Assembly (NCBI GenBank): GCA_019414345.1
Contig: DXMF01000046.1
Coordinates: 1 to 49,226 of the forward strand
Origin: Collinsella sp.
Lineage (GTDB): Bacteria; Actinomycetota; Coriobacteriia; Coriobacteriales; Coriobacteriaceae
Reading direction: 5' to 3'
DNA: 49,226 nucleotides
The translations under genes were made by a program, and so were the position numbers. The notes under the pieces were generated by a model. The model had not been told where the DNA came from. It was given only the letters and a program-made list of their open reading frames with translations, and did no database searches. Below, in pieces: positions 34,082-42,551 of this stretch. Numbering within the stretch: the first letter of the stretch is position 1; each line of letters starts with the position of its first letter.

Positions 34082-37000
34082 TCACGCTTCGCCCCAGAAT
34101 CTGTGGGTGCTGCGCAGGAGCTTCGCAGTTTTCTCTTCGGCCGCCGCAATGTCGGCCTCTTGCGCCTGCCATGTCCAGTTGCCCGTGGCCACGCCCGGCA
34201 CGTTCATACGTGCATCGTCGCCCAGCCCCAGTATGTCCTGCAGCGGCATCATAACGAGCGGCGCATCGCTTGCCAGGGCGTTGCCCATGAGCTCGCTTGC
34301 CAATGCAATGCCGCTCGGCTCATCGCCGCCTGCAAAGGAGCGCGTGCACCAGCCGGCAAGTGTCGAGGTGTCGTGCGTCGAGGTGTACAGGATCTTGCCC
34401 GGTGTGGGATGAATTCCGCAGCGAACGTCGTAGTCGCTAAACTCCAGTACGTCCATGCCGGGGAAGCCGCAGGTCGATGCCATGGCGCGAACGCCAGGCG
34501 TCAGATAGCCCAGATCCTCGGCAATAAAGTTGAGCGGACCCAGCTCGTCGTAGGCCGTCTGGAACAGGTCCTTTCCTGGTCCCGCAAGCCAGCGGCCGTC
34601 GGCACAGGCCTTGCCGGCGGGGATGCTAAAGTAGCTGTGAAAGCCCAGGAAGTGGTCCAGGCGCACGCGGTCGTAGAGTGAAAACGCACGACGCAGGCGA
34701 TCCATCCACCAGCTATAGCCGTTCTTCTTCATGTAATCCCAGCGGAAGGTAGGGTTTCCCCACACCTGGCCCTCGGGCGCAAAGTTGTCGGGCGGCGCGC
34801 CCGAAATCTCAATTGCCTTGCCGGTGTCGGATAGCCAGAAGTTTTCGGGCTCGCTCCATGCGTCGGCTGAATCGTCCGAGACATACATCGGGATATCGCC
34901 GATGACCTCGATGCCCTTCTTGTGCGCATAGTTCATGAGCTCGCACCAGGCAAGGTCAAAGCGATACTGCATGTACGCCTGCAGCTCAGCCTCGTCGTGG
35001 AAGCGCTTGTCATCGATCAGGTGCTCGTTGTAGCGCGCGACATCCGCCGGCCAATCGAGGCGCGACTCGCCCTCAAAGTACTTCTTAACGGCCATGTAGA
35101 CGCAGTACTTCTCGAGCCAATCGGCGTTGCGATGTTTAAATGCCGTGTACAGCGGGTCGGCATCCTCGCCGCCGTGGGCCTTCCAGGCAGCAAAGTCGGC
35201 AGCCAGCTCCTCGTGGCTCTCGGGCAGCAGGTCGATATTGCCTGCAAAGGCCGAAGGACCGGCGTAGGGGGAGCGGAAGAAGTCCGTGGGATTGACGGGC
35301 AGGACCTGCCAGTAACGCATGCCCATGGCGGCCAGATGGTCGATAAAGCGACGCGTGGGCGCACCGATTGTGCCGGGTTTGCCGTCATCGGTCGGCACCG
35401 AGGTGATGTGGCACACGACGCCCGCGCCGTGATCGAGCGGCTCCTGCAGGCGCTTCTCGGAATGGTGATAGATGATCGAAGAGCCCAACGGGTACAGGTC
35501 GAGCGTGACGGTACCGTTGTGGATCTCGCACTCGTGGCCGCTGATAACGTCGCTTGCACATTCGCCGAGCGCTGGGATCGTCACACAGTGCGAATTGCGC
35601 AGACTTCGGTTGATGATAACCGTCGCGGCCTCGCCGTCTTTGCCCGTGCGGGTGTAAGCCAAGACTTCGTCGTTGAGCGCAAAGGCCTTGATCTCGCCAT
35701 CGACCATAAAGGGCAGCGCGCGGCGCACGGCAGACGCGTTCTTAACGATGGCCAGCGTGTCGAAGTCGTGGAGTTGGTCCTTGGTCGGCAGGGTGCGGCG
35801 GTTGCCCGGATCGGTGAGGCCCTCCAAGCCGTACTCGTCGCCATAATAGATCGAGGGCACGCCTGGGAAGGTCATCTGCATGAGCGTTGCCAACCAAAAA
35901 CGGCTCTTGGCCAGGCCCATCGAGTTCTCGTCCAGGCGCCATTTGCTGCGCTCGCTCTCGGGCAGCTGCGACTCATCGGGGCCACCGCCGAGCACCGAGA
36001 TAATGCGCGGGCGGTCGTGGCTCGAAAGCAGATTGAGCGCGCAGGCCAGTGCCTCGCGCGGGTAGTTCTCGCGCAGGGTCTCGATGTCCTCAGCAGCTTG
36101 ATAGGCATTCTTGTAGCCCATCAAAAAGCCGATGACCATGTCGCGGAAGGGGTAGTCCATAGCAGAGTCGAGCTCGGAGCCCTGCAGGTAGCGGCGCAGA
36201 TGGCCGTAGCTGATCTTGTTGGAGGCGTCCTCCCAGACTTCGCCGAGCAGCAGCGCATCGGGTTTCTCGGCGAGCACGGCTTTTTTGATCTCGGCCAGGA
36301 AGTCGTCGGAAAGCTCATCGGCCACGTCCAGGCGCCAACCATGGGCACCGGCGCGCAGCCATTTGCGGATCACGCCGTCCTTGCCCAGGAGCCGCTCGCG
36401 CACCAGTTCGGAGCTCTCGTTGATGGCGGGCATGTTGCCCACGCCCCACCAGCAGTCATACGAACCGTCTTCATGGAAGTAAAACGCATCGCGCCACGGC
36501 GAGTCCTCGCTCTGCCAAGCACCGACGCCGGGATAATTGCCGTAGCGGTTAAAGTAGATCGAATCGTCGCCCGTGTGGTTGAAGACGCCGTCCAGGATGA
36601 TAGAAATGCCGAGCTTCTCGGCCGCCTTGCACAGCTCCGTAAAGTCCTGCTCGGTGCCCAGAATCGGGTCGATCTTGGTATAGTCGGCCGTGTCGTAGCG
36701 GTGGTTGCTCGCGGCCTCAAAGATGGGGTTGAGGTAGATGGCCGTAAAGCCTAGCTCGGCAATGCGGGGCAGGTCATTTTGGATACCCTTGAGCGAACCG
36801 CCGTAAAAATCCCAGGTCTTGATGGAGCCGTCTTCGGCACGCTCGTACTCGGGCGGTTCGTTCCAGTCCTCGACCATGCGGCGCTGGATTCCTTTGCGCG
36901 GTTTTTCAACTTCGGCAAGCGTGCGTTCGCGCCAGTTTTCGTCGCGTGCATAGCGGTCGGGGAAGATCTGGTAGACCATACCGCGCTCGTACCAAGTGGG

Positions 37001-37378
37001 ACGGTTCTCGCGGTGCTTGTAGACGGTAATCTGGAACGACGGAACTTCGGCGTAGTCGTAGGTTACGCCCTCGCCACCGGTGCGACCCTGCGGTGCGCCC
37101 AAACGGACCTCGGGCTGGCCCTCGATATTGCAGATAAAGCTGTACCAGATAAGACAGGGCTCAGTGCACTCAAGCTCTACGGGAAATATGCCGTCGCCCT
37201 CGTGCGTCATGGGATACAGAGACTCACCGATCTCATCGACCCAGGTGCGCAGGGTGAGCGTCGCCTGGTTGGGGTCGGCATCCTCCAAAATCACCGAGAG
37301 CGAAACGGAAGTTCCAGTGGTCACAGCGCCAAACGGAGTACGAAACTGCGGCAGACGGCTGTTGTGAATCAATCTCAT
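34082..37378 (-). CDS. fusion of a GH13 amylolytic enzyme and a GH77 4-alpha-glucanotransferase (MalQ)
   Basis: 1098 aa. Residues ~1-125 are a starch-binding/immunoglobulin-like N domain. Residues ~130-635 are GH13, neopullulanase/maltogenic type: RGMVYQIFPDRYA, DGVFNHTG, the nucleophile Asp in GWRLDVADE (~350), acid/base Glu in LLLGEVWED (~380) and SHDRPR (~452). Residues ~645-1098 are GH77: AGPSAFAGNIDLLP, nucleophile Asp in RLDHFLGFHSY (~907), Glu in FIAEDLGYL (~955) and Asp in STHDTSTLAGW (~1003). All catalytic residues are present. One chain could trim branched maltodextrins and rearrange the products, feeding GlgP. It lacks a signal peptide, so it is cytoplasmic. It is last in the glycogen cluster but has its own 429-bp leader. 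Confidence 0.92.
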   Translation of the reverse strand: MRLIHNSRLPQFRTPFGAVTTGTSVSLSVILEDADPNQATLTLRTWVDEIGESLYPMTHEGDGIFPVELECTEPCLIWYSFICNIEGQPEVRLGAPQGRTGGEGVTYDYAEVPSFQITVYKHRENRPTWYERGMVYQIFPDRYARDENWRERTLAEVEKPRKGIQRRMVEDWNEPPEYERAEDGSIKTWDFYGGSLKGIQNDLPRIAELGFTAIYLNPIFEAASNHRYDTADYTKIDPILGTEQDFTELCKAAEKLGISIILDGVFNHTGDDSIYFNRYGNYPGVGAWQSEDSPWRDAFYFHEDGSYDCWWGVGNMPAINESSELVRERLLGKDGVIRKWLRAGAHGWRLDVADELSDDFLAEIKKAVLAEKPDALLLGEVWEDASNKISYGHLRRYLQGSELDSAMDYPFRDMVIGFLMGYKNAYQAAEDIETLRENYPREALACALNLLSSHDRPRIISVLGGGPDESQLPESERSKWRLDENSMGLAKSRFWLATLMQMTFPGVPSIYYGDEYGLEGLTDPGNRRTLPTKDQLHDFDTLAIVKNASAVRRALPFMVDGEIKAFALNDEVLAYTRTGKDGEAATVIINRSLRNSHCVTIPALGECASDVISGHECEIHNGTVTLDLYPLGSSIIYHHSEKRLQEPLDHGAGVVCHITSVPTDDGKPGTIGAPTRRFIDHLAAMGMRYWQVLPVNPTDFFRSPYAGPSAFAGNIDLLPESHEELAADFAAWKAHGGEDADPLYTAFKHRNADWLEKYCVYMAVKKYFEGESRLDWPADVARYNEHLIDDKRFHDEAELQAYMQYRFDLAWCELMNYAHKKGIEVIGDIPMYVSDDSADAWSEPENFWLSDTGKAIEISGAPPDNFAPEGQVWGNPTFRWDYMKKNGYSWWMDRLRRAFSLYDRVRLDHFLGFHSYFSIPAGKACADGRWLAGPGKDLFQTAYDELGPLNFIAEDLGYLTPGVRAMASTCGFPGMDVLEFSDYDVRCGIHPTPGKILYTSTHDTSTLAGWCTRSFAGGDEPSGIALASELMGNALASDAPLVMMPLQDILGLGDDARMNVPGVATGNWTWQAQEADIAAAEEKTAKLLRSTHRFWGEA

Positions 37379-37477
37379 AATACGGTCCAGTTCAATAGAA
37401 TCACGGCCTGCGGGCCATGGGCTTTACGCACAGGATATAAGTATATCTGTTGTACACAGGCTGTATAAACAACATTC

Positions 37478-37520
37478 GTTTACCATCGGCGAACGGTTGT
37501 CCTAGAAAATCGTTTTACCA
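37478..37520. promoter_or_regulatory. two operator-like sites upstream of the GH13-GH77 gene
   Basis: GTTTACCA (37478-37485) and GTTTTACCA (37512-37520) match the motif clustered upstream of glgB at 47.5 kb. They lie ~100-140 bp before the fusion-gene start in an AT-rich stretch. A repressor of the LacI/MalR kind is suggested by motif shape only. The 37379-37807 gap also holds a 132-bp nested inverted repeat and the glgA terminator; no gene is seen. Confidence 0.4.
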
Positions 37521-37585
37521 TCCAAATTATCGCGATATTCGAAAACGCCCAGGCGGATACTATTTGTAGTCAAACAAAAGTACAT

Positions 37586-37717
37586 CGGTTTACTACGACG
37601 AATTGAATGATCTCAACCACGGTCAATTTGGTGATATTAAATCCGCAGGTAGAAGCGTTGCCAATTTCATAGAATACTCTCCGTGGTCGGCCAGAGCTAT
37701 TTTGTCGTAGTAAACCG
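37586..37717. repeat. 132-bp element with 14-bp terminal inverted repeats
   Basis: CGGTTTACTACGAC at 37586-37599 is the perfect complement of 37704-37717. Inside, ACCACGG (37616-37622) pairs with CCGTGGT (37681-37687). The arrangement could be a miniature mobile element, a structured RNA in the leader of the GH13-GH77 gene, or paired operators. No flanking target duplication is obvious. Confidence 0.6.
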
Positions 37718-37749
37718 GCCCTCTTTTTAATAGAGAAGTTCAACCAAGA

Positions 37750-37776
37750 AGAGGGCGCCTGGTTGGGGCGCCCTCT
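37750..37776 (-). terminator. glgA terminator
   Basis: 10-bp perfect stem AGAGGGCGCC/GGCGCCCTCT with a 7-nt loop, 31 bp past the glgA stop. On the minus strand TTCTTGG follows; the plus strand has TTTT, so it may work both ways. Confidence 0.75.
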
Positions 37777-37807
37777 TTTGCGTTGGATTAAGTTTTAATC
37801 GTCCAGA

Positions 37808-40072
37808 CTAGTGACGCTTGCGGGTGGCCGTTGCCTTGCGGACGGAGGTCTTCTTGGTCGGAGCCTTTTCCTCGGCTGGAGCGGCGGGGGAGACCGGGGC
37901 CTTCTTGGCGGGCTCGGTCTTTGCCTTAGTCTTGGGAGCGGTCTTGGCCTCAGCGGCCTTCGGCGCCGGCTCGGCCTTTACTGCGGGCTTGTCCTCGTCC
38001 TTAGCCTCTGCCTTGGGAGCAGCAGCCTTGGTCGTGGCCTTTTTGACCGTCGTCGTAGCGCGCTTGCGCGTGGTGGTTTTGGCGGCCGGCTTTGCCTCGA
38101 CAGCTACCTTGGCCTTGGGCTCGGAGGGCGCCTCCTCGACCTTGACGGCGGGCTTTGCAGCGGCCTTCGGGGTCGTCTTCGCGGCGGCTTTCGTCGTAGC
38201 AGCCTTGGTCGTCGTCGACTTCGCAGCCGTGGCCTTCTTAGCGGTCGTGGTCTTGGTCGCGGTCGTCTTCTTGGCAGCGGTCTTGGCCGGAGCCTTTGCC
38301 GCGGGCTCGGCCTTTACCTCGGGAGCGACCTCGGCCTCGGCGGCCTTTTTGGCAGCGGCGGTCGTACGCTTGCGCGTAGTCGATGCCTTGGCAGTAGTTG
38401 CCTTAGCGGCGCTAGTCTTGCTAGCAGCGGCCTTCGTGGTCGTGGCCTTCTTAGCCGTCGTCTTGCGGACCGTCGTCTTCTTGGCGGCAGGCTTCGCGTC
38501 GGGCTTAACTTCGGCCTTGGCCGCCGGCTTCTCCTCGGCCTTGGGCTCCTCAGCGGCAGCGGGCTCATCGACAGCTGCAACATCAGTCACACCCGCCGGC
38601 CTCTCAATCTCCGGGTGCATAAAGAAGTACAGGTCCAGATACTTGTCGGCCGAGCGCGTCCAGCTAAAGTCCTGGCTCATGGCCTGCGTGACCAGCTGGT
38701 TCCAAGCGTCGCGGTTATCCCAGAACAGGCGCGCCGCGCGGAAGACCGCGTCGCCCATCTCGTCGCCATTAAAGTTGCTAAACGAGAAGCCCGTACCCTC
38801 GCCGGTAAACTCGTTATACGGGATAACGGTGTCCTTCAAGCCACCGGTCTCGCGCACGATTGGCAGGGTGCCGTAGCGCATGGCGATGATCTGCGACAGA
38901 CCGCAGGGCTCAAACTTCGAAGGCATCAGGAACATGTCGGCGGCGGCGTACATACGCTGCGACAGTGCCGGATCGAATTCGATGCGCGCGGCCATGGTGC
39001 CAGGGTACTTGTCCTGGAAGTAGCGCAGGCCGTCCTCGTAGTCGCGGTCGCCTGTGCCCAGCACGGCCACCTGAACGCCGCCGGACAGGATGCGGTCGAG
39101 CGCGTACATGACCAGGTCCATGCCCTTCTGGCGCGTCAGGCGAGTAACCATCACCATAAGCGGGCGGTCGTCGCGAACCTCGAGGCCTAGCTCTTCCTGC
39201 AGCTTGGCCTTGCACACGGCCTTGCCGGAACGATCGTCAATCGTGTAGTTGGCGGCAATGCGCTTGTCGGTTGCCGGGTCAAAGCCCGCCACGTCAATGC
39301 CATTCAAAATGCCCTGCAGCGCGTAGGAACGCTCGCGCAGCACGCCGTCCAGGCCCTCGCCAAACTCGGGTGTCTGGATCTCGCCCGCATAGGTGGGGCT
39401 CACCGTTGTGATGGCGTCGGCATAGTGCAGCGCGCCCAGCATGTAGTTGATGCTGCAGGCGTCGCAGCGCAGCTGCGAGGCGGCCGCCGGAATATGCGCC
39501 ACACCCAGGATGTCCTCCATCACGGTGTCGCTAAACTGGCCCTGGAACGCCACGTTGTGGATCGAGAACACGGTCTTGACGCGGTCGTACAGCGGCAGGC
39601 CCTGGTAGAACTCGCGTAAGAACACTGGTGCCAGTGCCGTCTGCCAGTCGTTGCAATGCAGGATGTCGCACTCAAAGCCGGCCGGCAGGTGCTGCAGGCT
39701 CTCGGTGATGGCCTTGGAGAAGAACGCAAAACGCTCGCCGTCGTCAAAGAAGCCGTACGGATAGTCGCGCGCAAAGTAGCGCTCGTTGTCGATGAACATA
39801 TAGGTGACGCCGTCGTGCTCGAGCTTCTCGAGTCCACAGTACTCATTGCGCCAGCCCAGGCTCACGTAAAAGTCGGAGAAGTGCTCCATCTGCGCCTTGT
39901 ACTCGTCCTTGATGGTGGCGTACTTGGGCACCATCACGATAACCTCGGCGCCGGCGCGCACGAGCGCCGCAGGCAGCGAGCCCGCCACGTCGCCGAGGCC
40001 ACCGGTCTTAACAAACGGTGCGCACTCGGCCGAGGCAAACACGATCTGCATCTTTTTGCTGGAATCAGCCAT
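37808..40072 (-). CDS. glgA: glycogen synthase with a long histone H1-like C-terminal tail
   Basis: 754-aa ADP-glucose-dependent GT5 enzyme. The N-terminus IVFASAECAPFVKTGGLGDVAGSLP carries the KTGGL ADP-glucose site; LHCNDWQTALAPVFL, TVSPTYAGEIQTPEFGEGLDG, VTRLTRQKGMDLV and MPSKFEPCGLSQIIAMRYGTLPIVRETGGL are canonical. The enzyme ends near residue 495. The remaining ~258 residues are a low-complexity tail of Lys, Ala, Thr and Pro with many KKTT, TTKAA, TRKR and KPAAK blocks and some acidic stretches, ending RKRH. Such a tail is not part of normal GlgA (~480-500 aa). ATG at 40072 has GGGAGA upstream; ATG at 40084 has none. Confidence 0.93.
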   Translation of the reverse strand: MADSSKKMQIVFASAECAPFVKTGGLGDVAGSLPAALVRAGAEVIVMVPKYATIKDEYKAQMEHFSDFYVSLGWRNEYCGLEKLEHDGVTYMFIDNERYFARDYPYGFFDDGERFAFFSKAITESLQHLPAGFECDILHCNDWQTALAPVFLREFYQGLPLYDRVKTVFSIHNVAFQGQFSDTVMEDILGVAHIPAAASQLRCDACSINYMLGALHYADAITTVSPTYAGEIQTPEFGEGLDGVLRERSYALQGILNGIDVAGFDPATDKRIAANYTIDDRSGKAVCKAKLQEELGLEVRDDRPLMVMVTRLTRQKGMDLVMYALDRILSGGVQVAVLGTGDRDYEDGLRYFQDKYPGTMAARIEFDPALSQRMYAAADMFLMPSKFEPCGLSQIIAMRYGTLPIVRETGGLKDTVIPYNEFTGEGTGFSFSNFNGDEMGDAVFRAARLFWDNRDAWNQLVTQAMSQDFSWTRSADKYLDLYFFMHPEIERPAGVTDVAAVDEPAAAEEPKAEEKPAAKAEVKPDAKPAAKKTTVRKTTAKKATTTKAAASKTSAAKATTAKASTTRKRTTAAAKKAAEAEVAPEVKAEPAAKAPAKTAAKKTTATKTTTAKKATAAKSTTTKAATTKAAAKTTPKAAAKPAVKVEEAPSEPKAKVAVEAKPAAKTTTRKRATTTVKKATTKAAAPKAEAKDEDKPAVKAEPAPKAAEAKTAPKTKAKTEPAKKAPVSPAAPAEEKAPTKKTSVRKATATRKRH

Positions 40073-40162
40073 ATTGTCTCCCATGTTGTAATTCGAGAAT
40101 AGCCGCCTGGCGCTAACCGGGCGGCTATTCTACATGTTACGAGCGATGTTGCGGTGCCAACG

Positions 40163-41290
40163 TTAACGTACGATGGTGGTGTCGGAAGTTAACGGAGCCT
40201 TGCCCAGCACCAGGATGTTCTCGGGCGTGCCGCGAAGCTCGGTGTTGGTGGGAACCACGTTGTTCTTGTCCAGGATGGCGTTTTCGACACGGGCACCGCT
40301 CTTGATGATGCAGCTCTGGTTGATGATCGAGTTGGTCACCGATGCGCCCTCCTCGACCACGACGCCGCGCGACAGGATCGAGTTGCGCACGGTGCCCTTG
40401 ATGATGCAACCGGCCGAGATGATCGAGTTGCACGCGTGGCTGCCGGTCGCATAGCGCGAAGGCGGCACGTCGTGAGCCTTGGTCAGGATCGGGCGCTCGG
40501 GGTCAAAGAGCTGGTCGGCCACGGTCTGGTCGAGCAGGTCCATGCTGCGGCGATACAGCGACTTCTCGCTAAACACGCCCACGACCTCGCCCTTGTATTC
40601 GTAGCTGCACACGTCGATGTTGCCAAAGTCGCCCTGGAGTGCCTCGAGCAGGTCAAGATAGTCGGCGGCCTGGTAGTGGTCGATGATCTCGAGCAGCGTC
40701 TCGCGGTTGACGATGCAGCAGTCCATAGAGGCGTTGTCGCCGTACACGACGCCGGCGCTCACACCCGTCAGGCGGCCGTTCTCGTTAATCTCGAGTTTGG
40801 TCTCGTCGTCGACGTTGCGCGTGGCCTTGCAGTACACCACGGTCATCTGGGCACCGGAGTTCTCGTGCGCGTCGATGATGGTGTTGAGGTCCATGTTAAA
40901 GATGATGTTGGTGCCCATCATCACGACGTAGGGCTTGTCCGAGCGCTGGAACAGCGTCTTGTTGGAGATGATATCGCGCAGCAGGAAGCGCATGCCGCCC
41001 TTGGTGGTGCCATACGCGTTGCCGGGCACCATGAACAGACCGCCCTTCTTGCGGTCCAGGCCCCAGTCCTTGCCCGAGCCCACGTGGTCAATCAGCGAGC
41101 GGTAGTTGCCCGGCATGACGACGCCAACGGTCTTAATGCCGGCATTCATCATGTTGGACAGCGGGAAGTCGATCAGGCGGTAGCGGCCCAAAAACGGAAC
41201 GGACGCGATAGGGCGGTCCTTGAGCAGCACGCTGCCGTAGGTCGAAGAGTAGTTAGCGGTGATATAACCGATGGCCTTGCGATTGATCAT
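40163..41290 (-). CDS. glgD: glucose-1-phosphate adenylyltransferase, GlgD subunit
   Basis: 375-aa regulatory-type partner of GlgC. It has the nucleotidyltransferase fold (VPFLGRYRLIDFPLSNMMNAGI, IDHVGSGKDWGLDRKKGGLF) and C-terminal left-handed beta-helix repeats (SIISAGCIIKGTVRNSILSRGVVVEEGA). The glycine-rich ATP loop GGxGxRL of GlgC is replaced by ITANYSSTYGSVLL, as usual in GlgD. ATG at 41290 follows AAGGGGG and lies 4 bp past the glgC stop, so the two are cotranscribed and probably form the mixed GlgCD enzyme. Confidence 0.93.
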   Translation of the reverse strand: MINRKAIGYITANYSSTYGSVLLKDRPIASVPFLGRYRLIDFPLSNMMNAGIKTVGVVMPGNYRSLIDHVGSGKDWGLDRKKGGLFMVPGNAYGTTKGGMRFLLRDIISNKTLFQRSDKPYVVMMGTNIIFNMDLNTIIDAHENSGAQMTVVYCKATRNVDDETKLEINENGRLTGVSAGVVYGDNASMDCCIVNRETLLEIIDHYQAADYLDLLEALQGDFGNIDVCSYEYKGEVVGVFSEKSLYRRSMDLLDQTVADQLFDPERPILTKAHDVPPSRYATGSHACNSIISAGCIIKGTVRNSILSRGVVVEEGASVTNSIINQSCIIKSGARVENAILDKNNVVPTNTELRGTPENILVLGKAPLTSDTTIVR

Positions 41291-41294
41291 CGGA

Positions 41295-42443
41295 TCATTC
41301 CCCCTTTCCGATAACGACGTCATTTCCAACGACGGCCGTATCCTTGGTGGTATCGACAGAGCCGAGCTTCACGCCCTCTTCGACCGTGGAGTTCTCGCCC
41401 AAAATAGCGCGGCAGATGTGCGCGCCGCTCTTAACGTGCGCACCCGGCAGCAGCACGGAGTCCTCGACCACGGCGCGCTCCTCGATGATGACATCGGTCG
41501 AAATGATCGAGTGACGAGCGGTGCCGTAGATCTTGCAGCCGTTGGAGACCAGGCAGTCGTCCAGGCGGCCGTCCGGGCCAATGTAGTGCGGCGGACGCGT
41601 GGTGATGTTGGACATGATGGGGAAGTGCTTGTCGAACAGATCGAACTCGGGGTTGTTGCCCAGCAGGTCCATCGAGGTCTCGTGGAAGCTGGCGATGGTG
41701 CCGACGTCCTTCCAAAAGCCGTGGAACTCGTGGCTGTACAGGCGCTTGCCCTCGCCGAGCAGCTTGGGGATGATGTCCTTGCCAAAGTCGTGGCTCGAGC
41801 GCTGGTCCAGAGCGTCCTCTTCGAGCGCCTCGATCAGCACGTCGGCCGAGAAGATGTAGATGCCCATGGACGCGAGGTTCGAATCGGGCTTATCGGGCTT
41901 CTCGGTGAACTTGGTGATGCGGCCGTCCTCGGGGTCGGTGGTCAGGATGCCAAAGCGGCTGGCCTCCTCCCACGGCACGGGCATAACGCTCACCGTGAGG
42001 TCGGCGTTATTCTCAATGTGCGTCTTGAGCATCTTGCGGTAGTCCATGCGATACAGGTGATCGCCCGAAAGAATCAGGACGTACTTGGGGTCGTTGGCCT
42101 TGATGTAGTCGAGGTTCTGCGTAATGGCGTCGGCCGTGCCCGCATACCAGGCGCCGCCGGTCTGCGTTTCGTACGGCGGCAGGATCGATACGCCGCCATC
42201 GCGGCTGTCCAGATCCCAAGCCTCGCCGGAGCCCACGTAGGCATGCAGCAGGTAGGGGCGATACTGGGTCAGAACGCCCACCGTGTCGATGCCCGAGTTG
42301 GAGCAGTTGGAGAGCGAAAAGTCGATAATGCGGAACTTGCCACCAAAGCTAACCGCCGGCTTAGCGATCTTTTGGGTGAGTGCCCCCAATCGGCTGCCCT
42401 GTCCTCCTGCGAGGAGCATCGCGATGCATTCTTTCTTACTCAT
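41295..42443 (-). CDS. glgC: glucose-1-phosphate adenylyltransferase, catalytic subunit
   Basis: 382-aa ADP-glucose pyrophosphorylase, the committed step of glycogen synthesis. MLLAGGQGSRLGALTQKIAKPAVSFGGKFRIIDF is the activator/ATP site, with GTADAITQNLDYI, VLILSGDHLYRMDY, GRITKFTEKPDKP and the glucose-1-phosphate region FWKDVGTIASFHETSMDLL. The beta-helix C-terminus includes GCKIYGTARHSIISTDVIIEE. Upstream on the minus strand is glgP, ~108 bp away, so a shared transcript is plausible. Confidence 0.95.
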   Translation of the reverse strand: MSKKECIAMLLAGGQGSRLGALTQKIAKPAVSFGGKFRIIDFSLSNCSNSGIDTVGVLTQYRPYLLHAYVGSGEAWDLDSRDGGVSILPPYETQTGGAWYAGTADAITQNLDYIKANDPKYVLILSGDHLYRMDYRKMLKTHIENNADLTVSVMPVPWEEASRFGILTTDPEDGRITKFTEKPDKPDSNLASMGIYIFSADVLIEALEEDALDQRSSHDFGKDIIPKLLGEGKRLYSHEFHGFWKDVGTIASFHETSMDLLGNNPEFDLFDKHFPIMSNITTRPPHYIGPDGRLDDCLVSNGCKIYGTARHSIISTDVIIEERAVVEDSVLLPGAHVKSGAHICRAILGENSTVEEGVKLGSVDTTKDTAVVGNDVVIGKGE

Positions 42444-42551
42444 CGATTTCTCCTTCTGTCATCGATGTTCCTAAACCCATTAGCGACGGGTGCGGCACAA
42501 CGTCACGCCCGTCGAGTAATGCCGTGCTGGCATAGGGGAGCTTGCGCGCCT

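Noticed and set aside
37808..38586. Separate histone H1-like gene downstream of glgA
   Set aside because: The tail is in frame with glgA with no stop, start or ribosome site between them.
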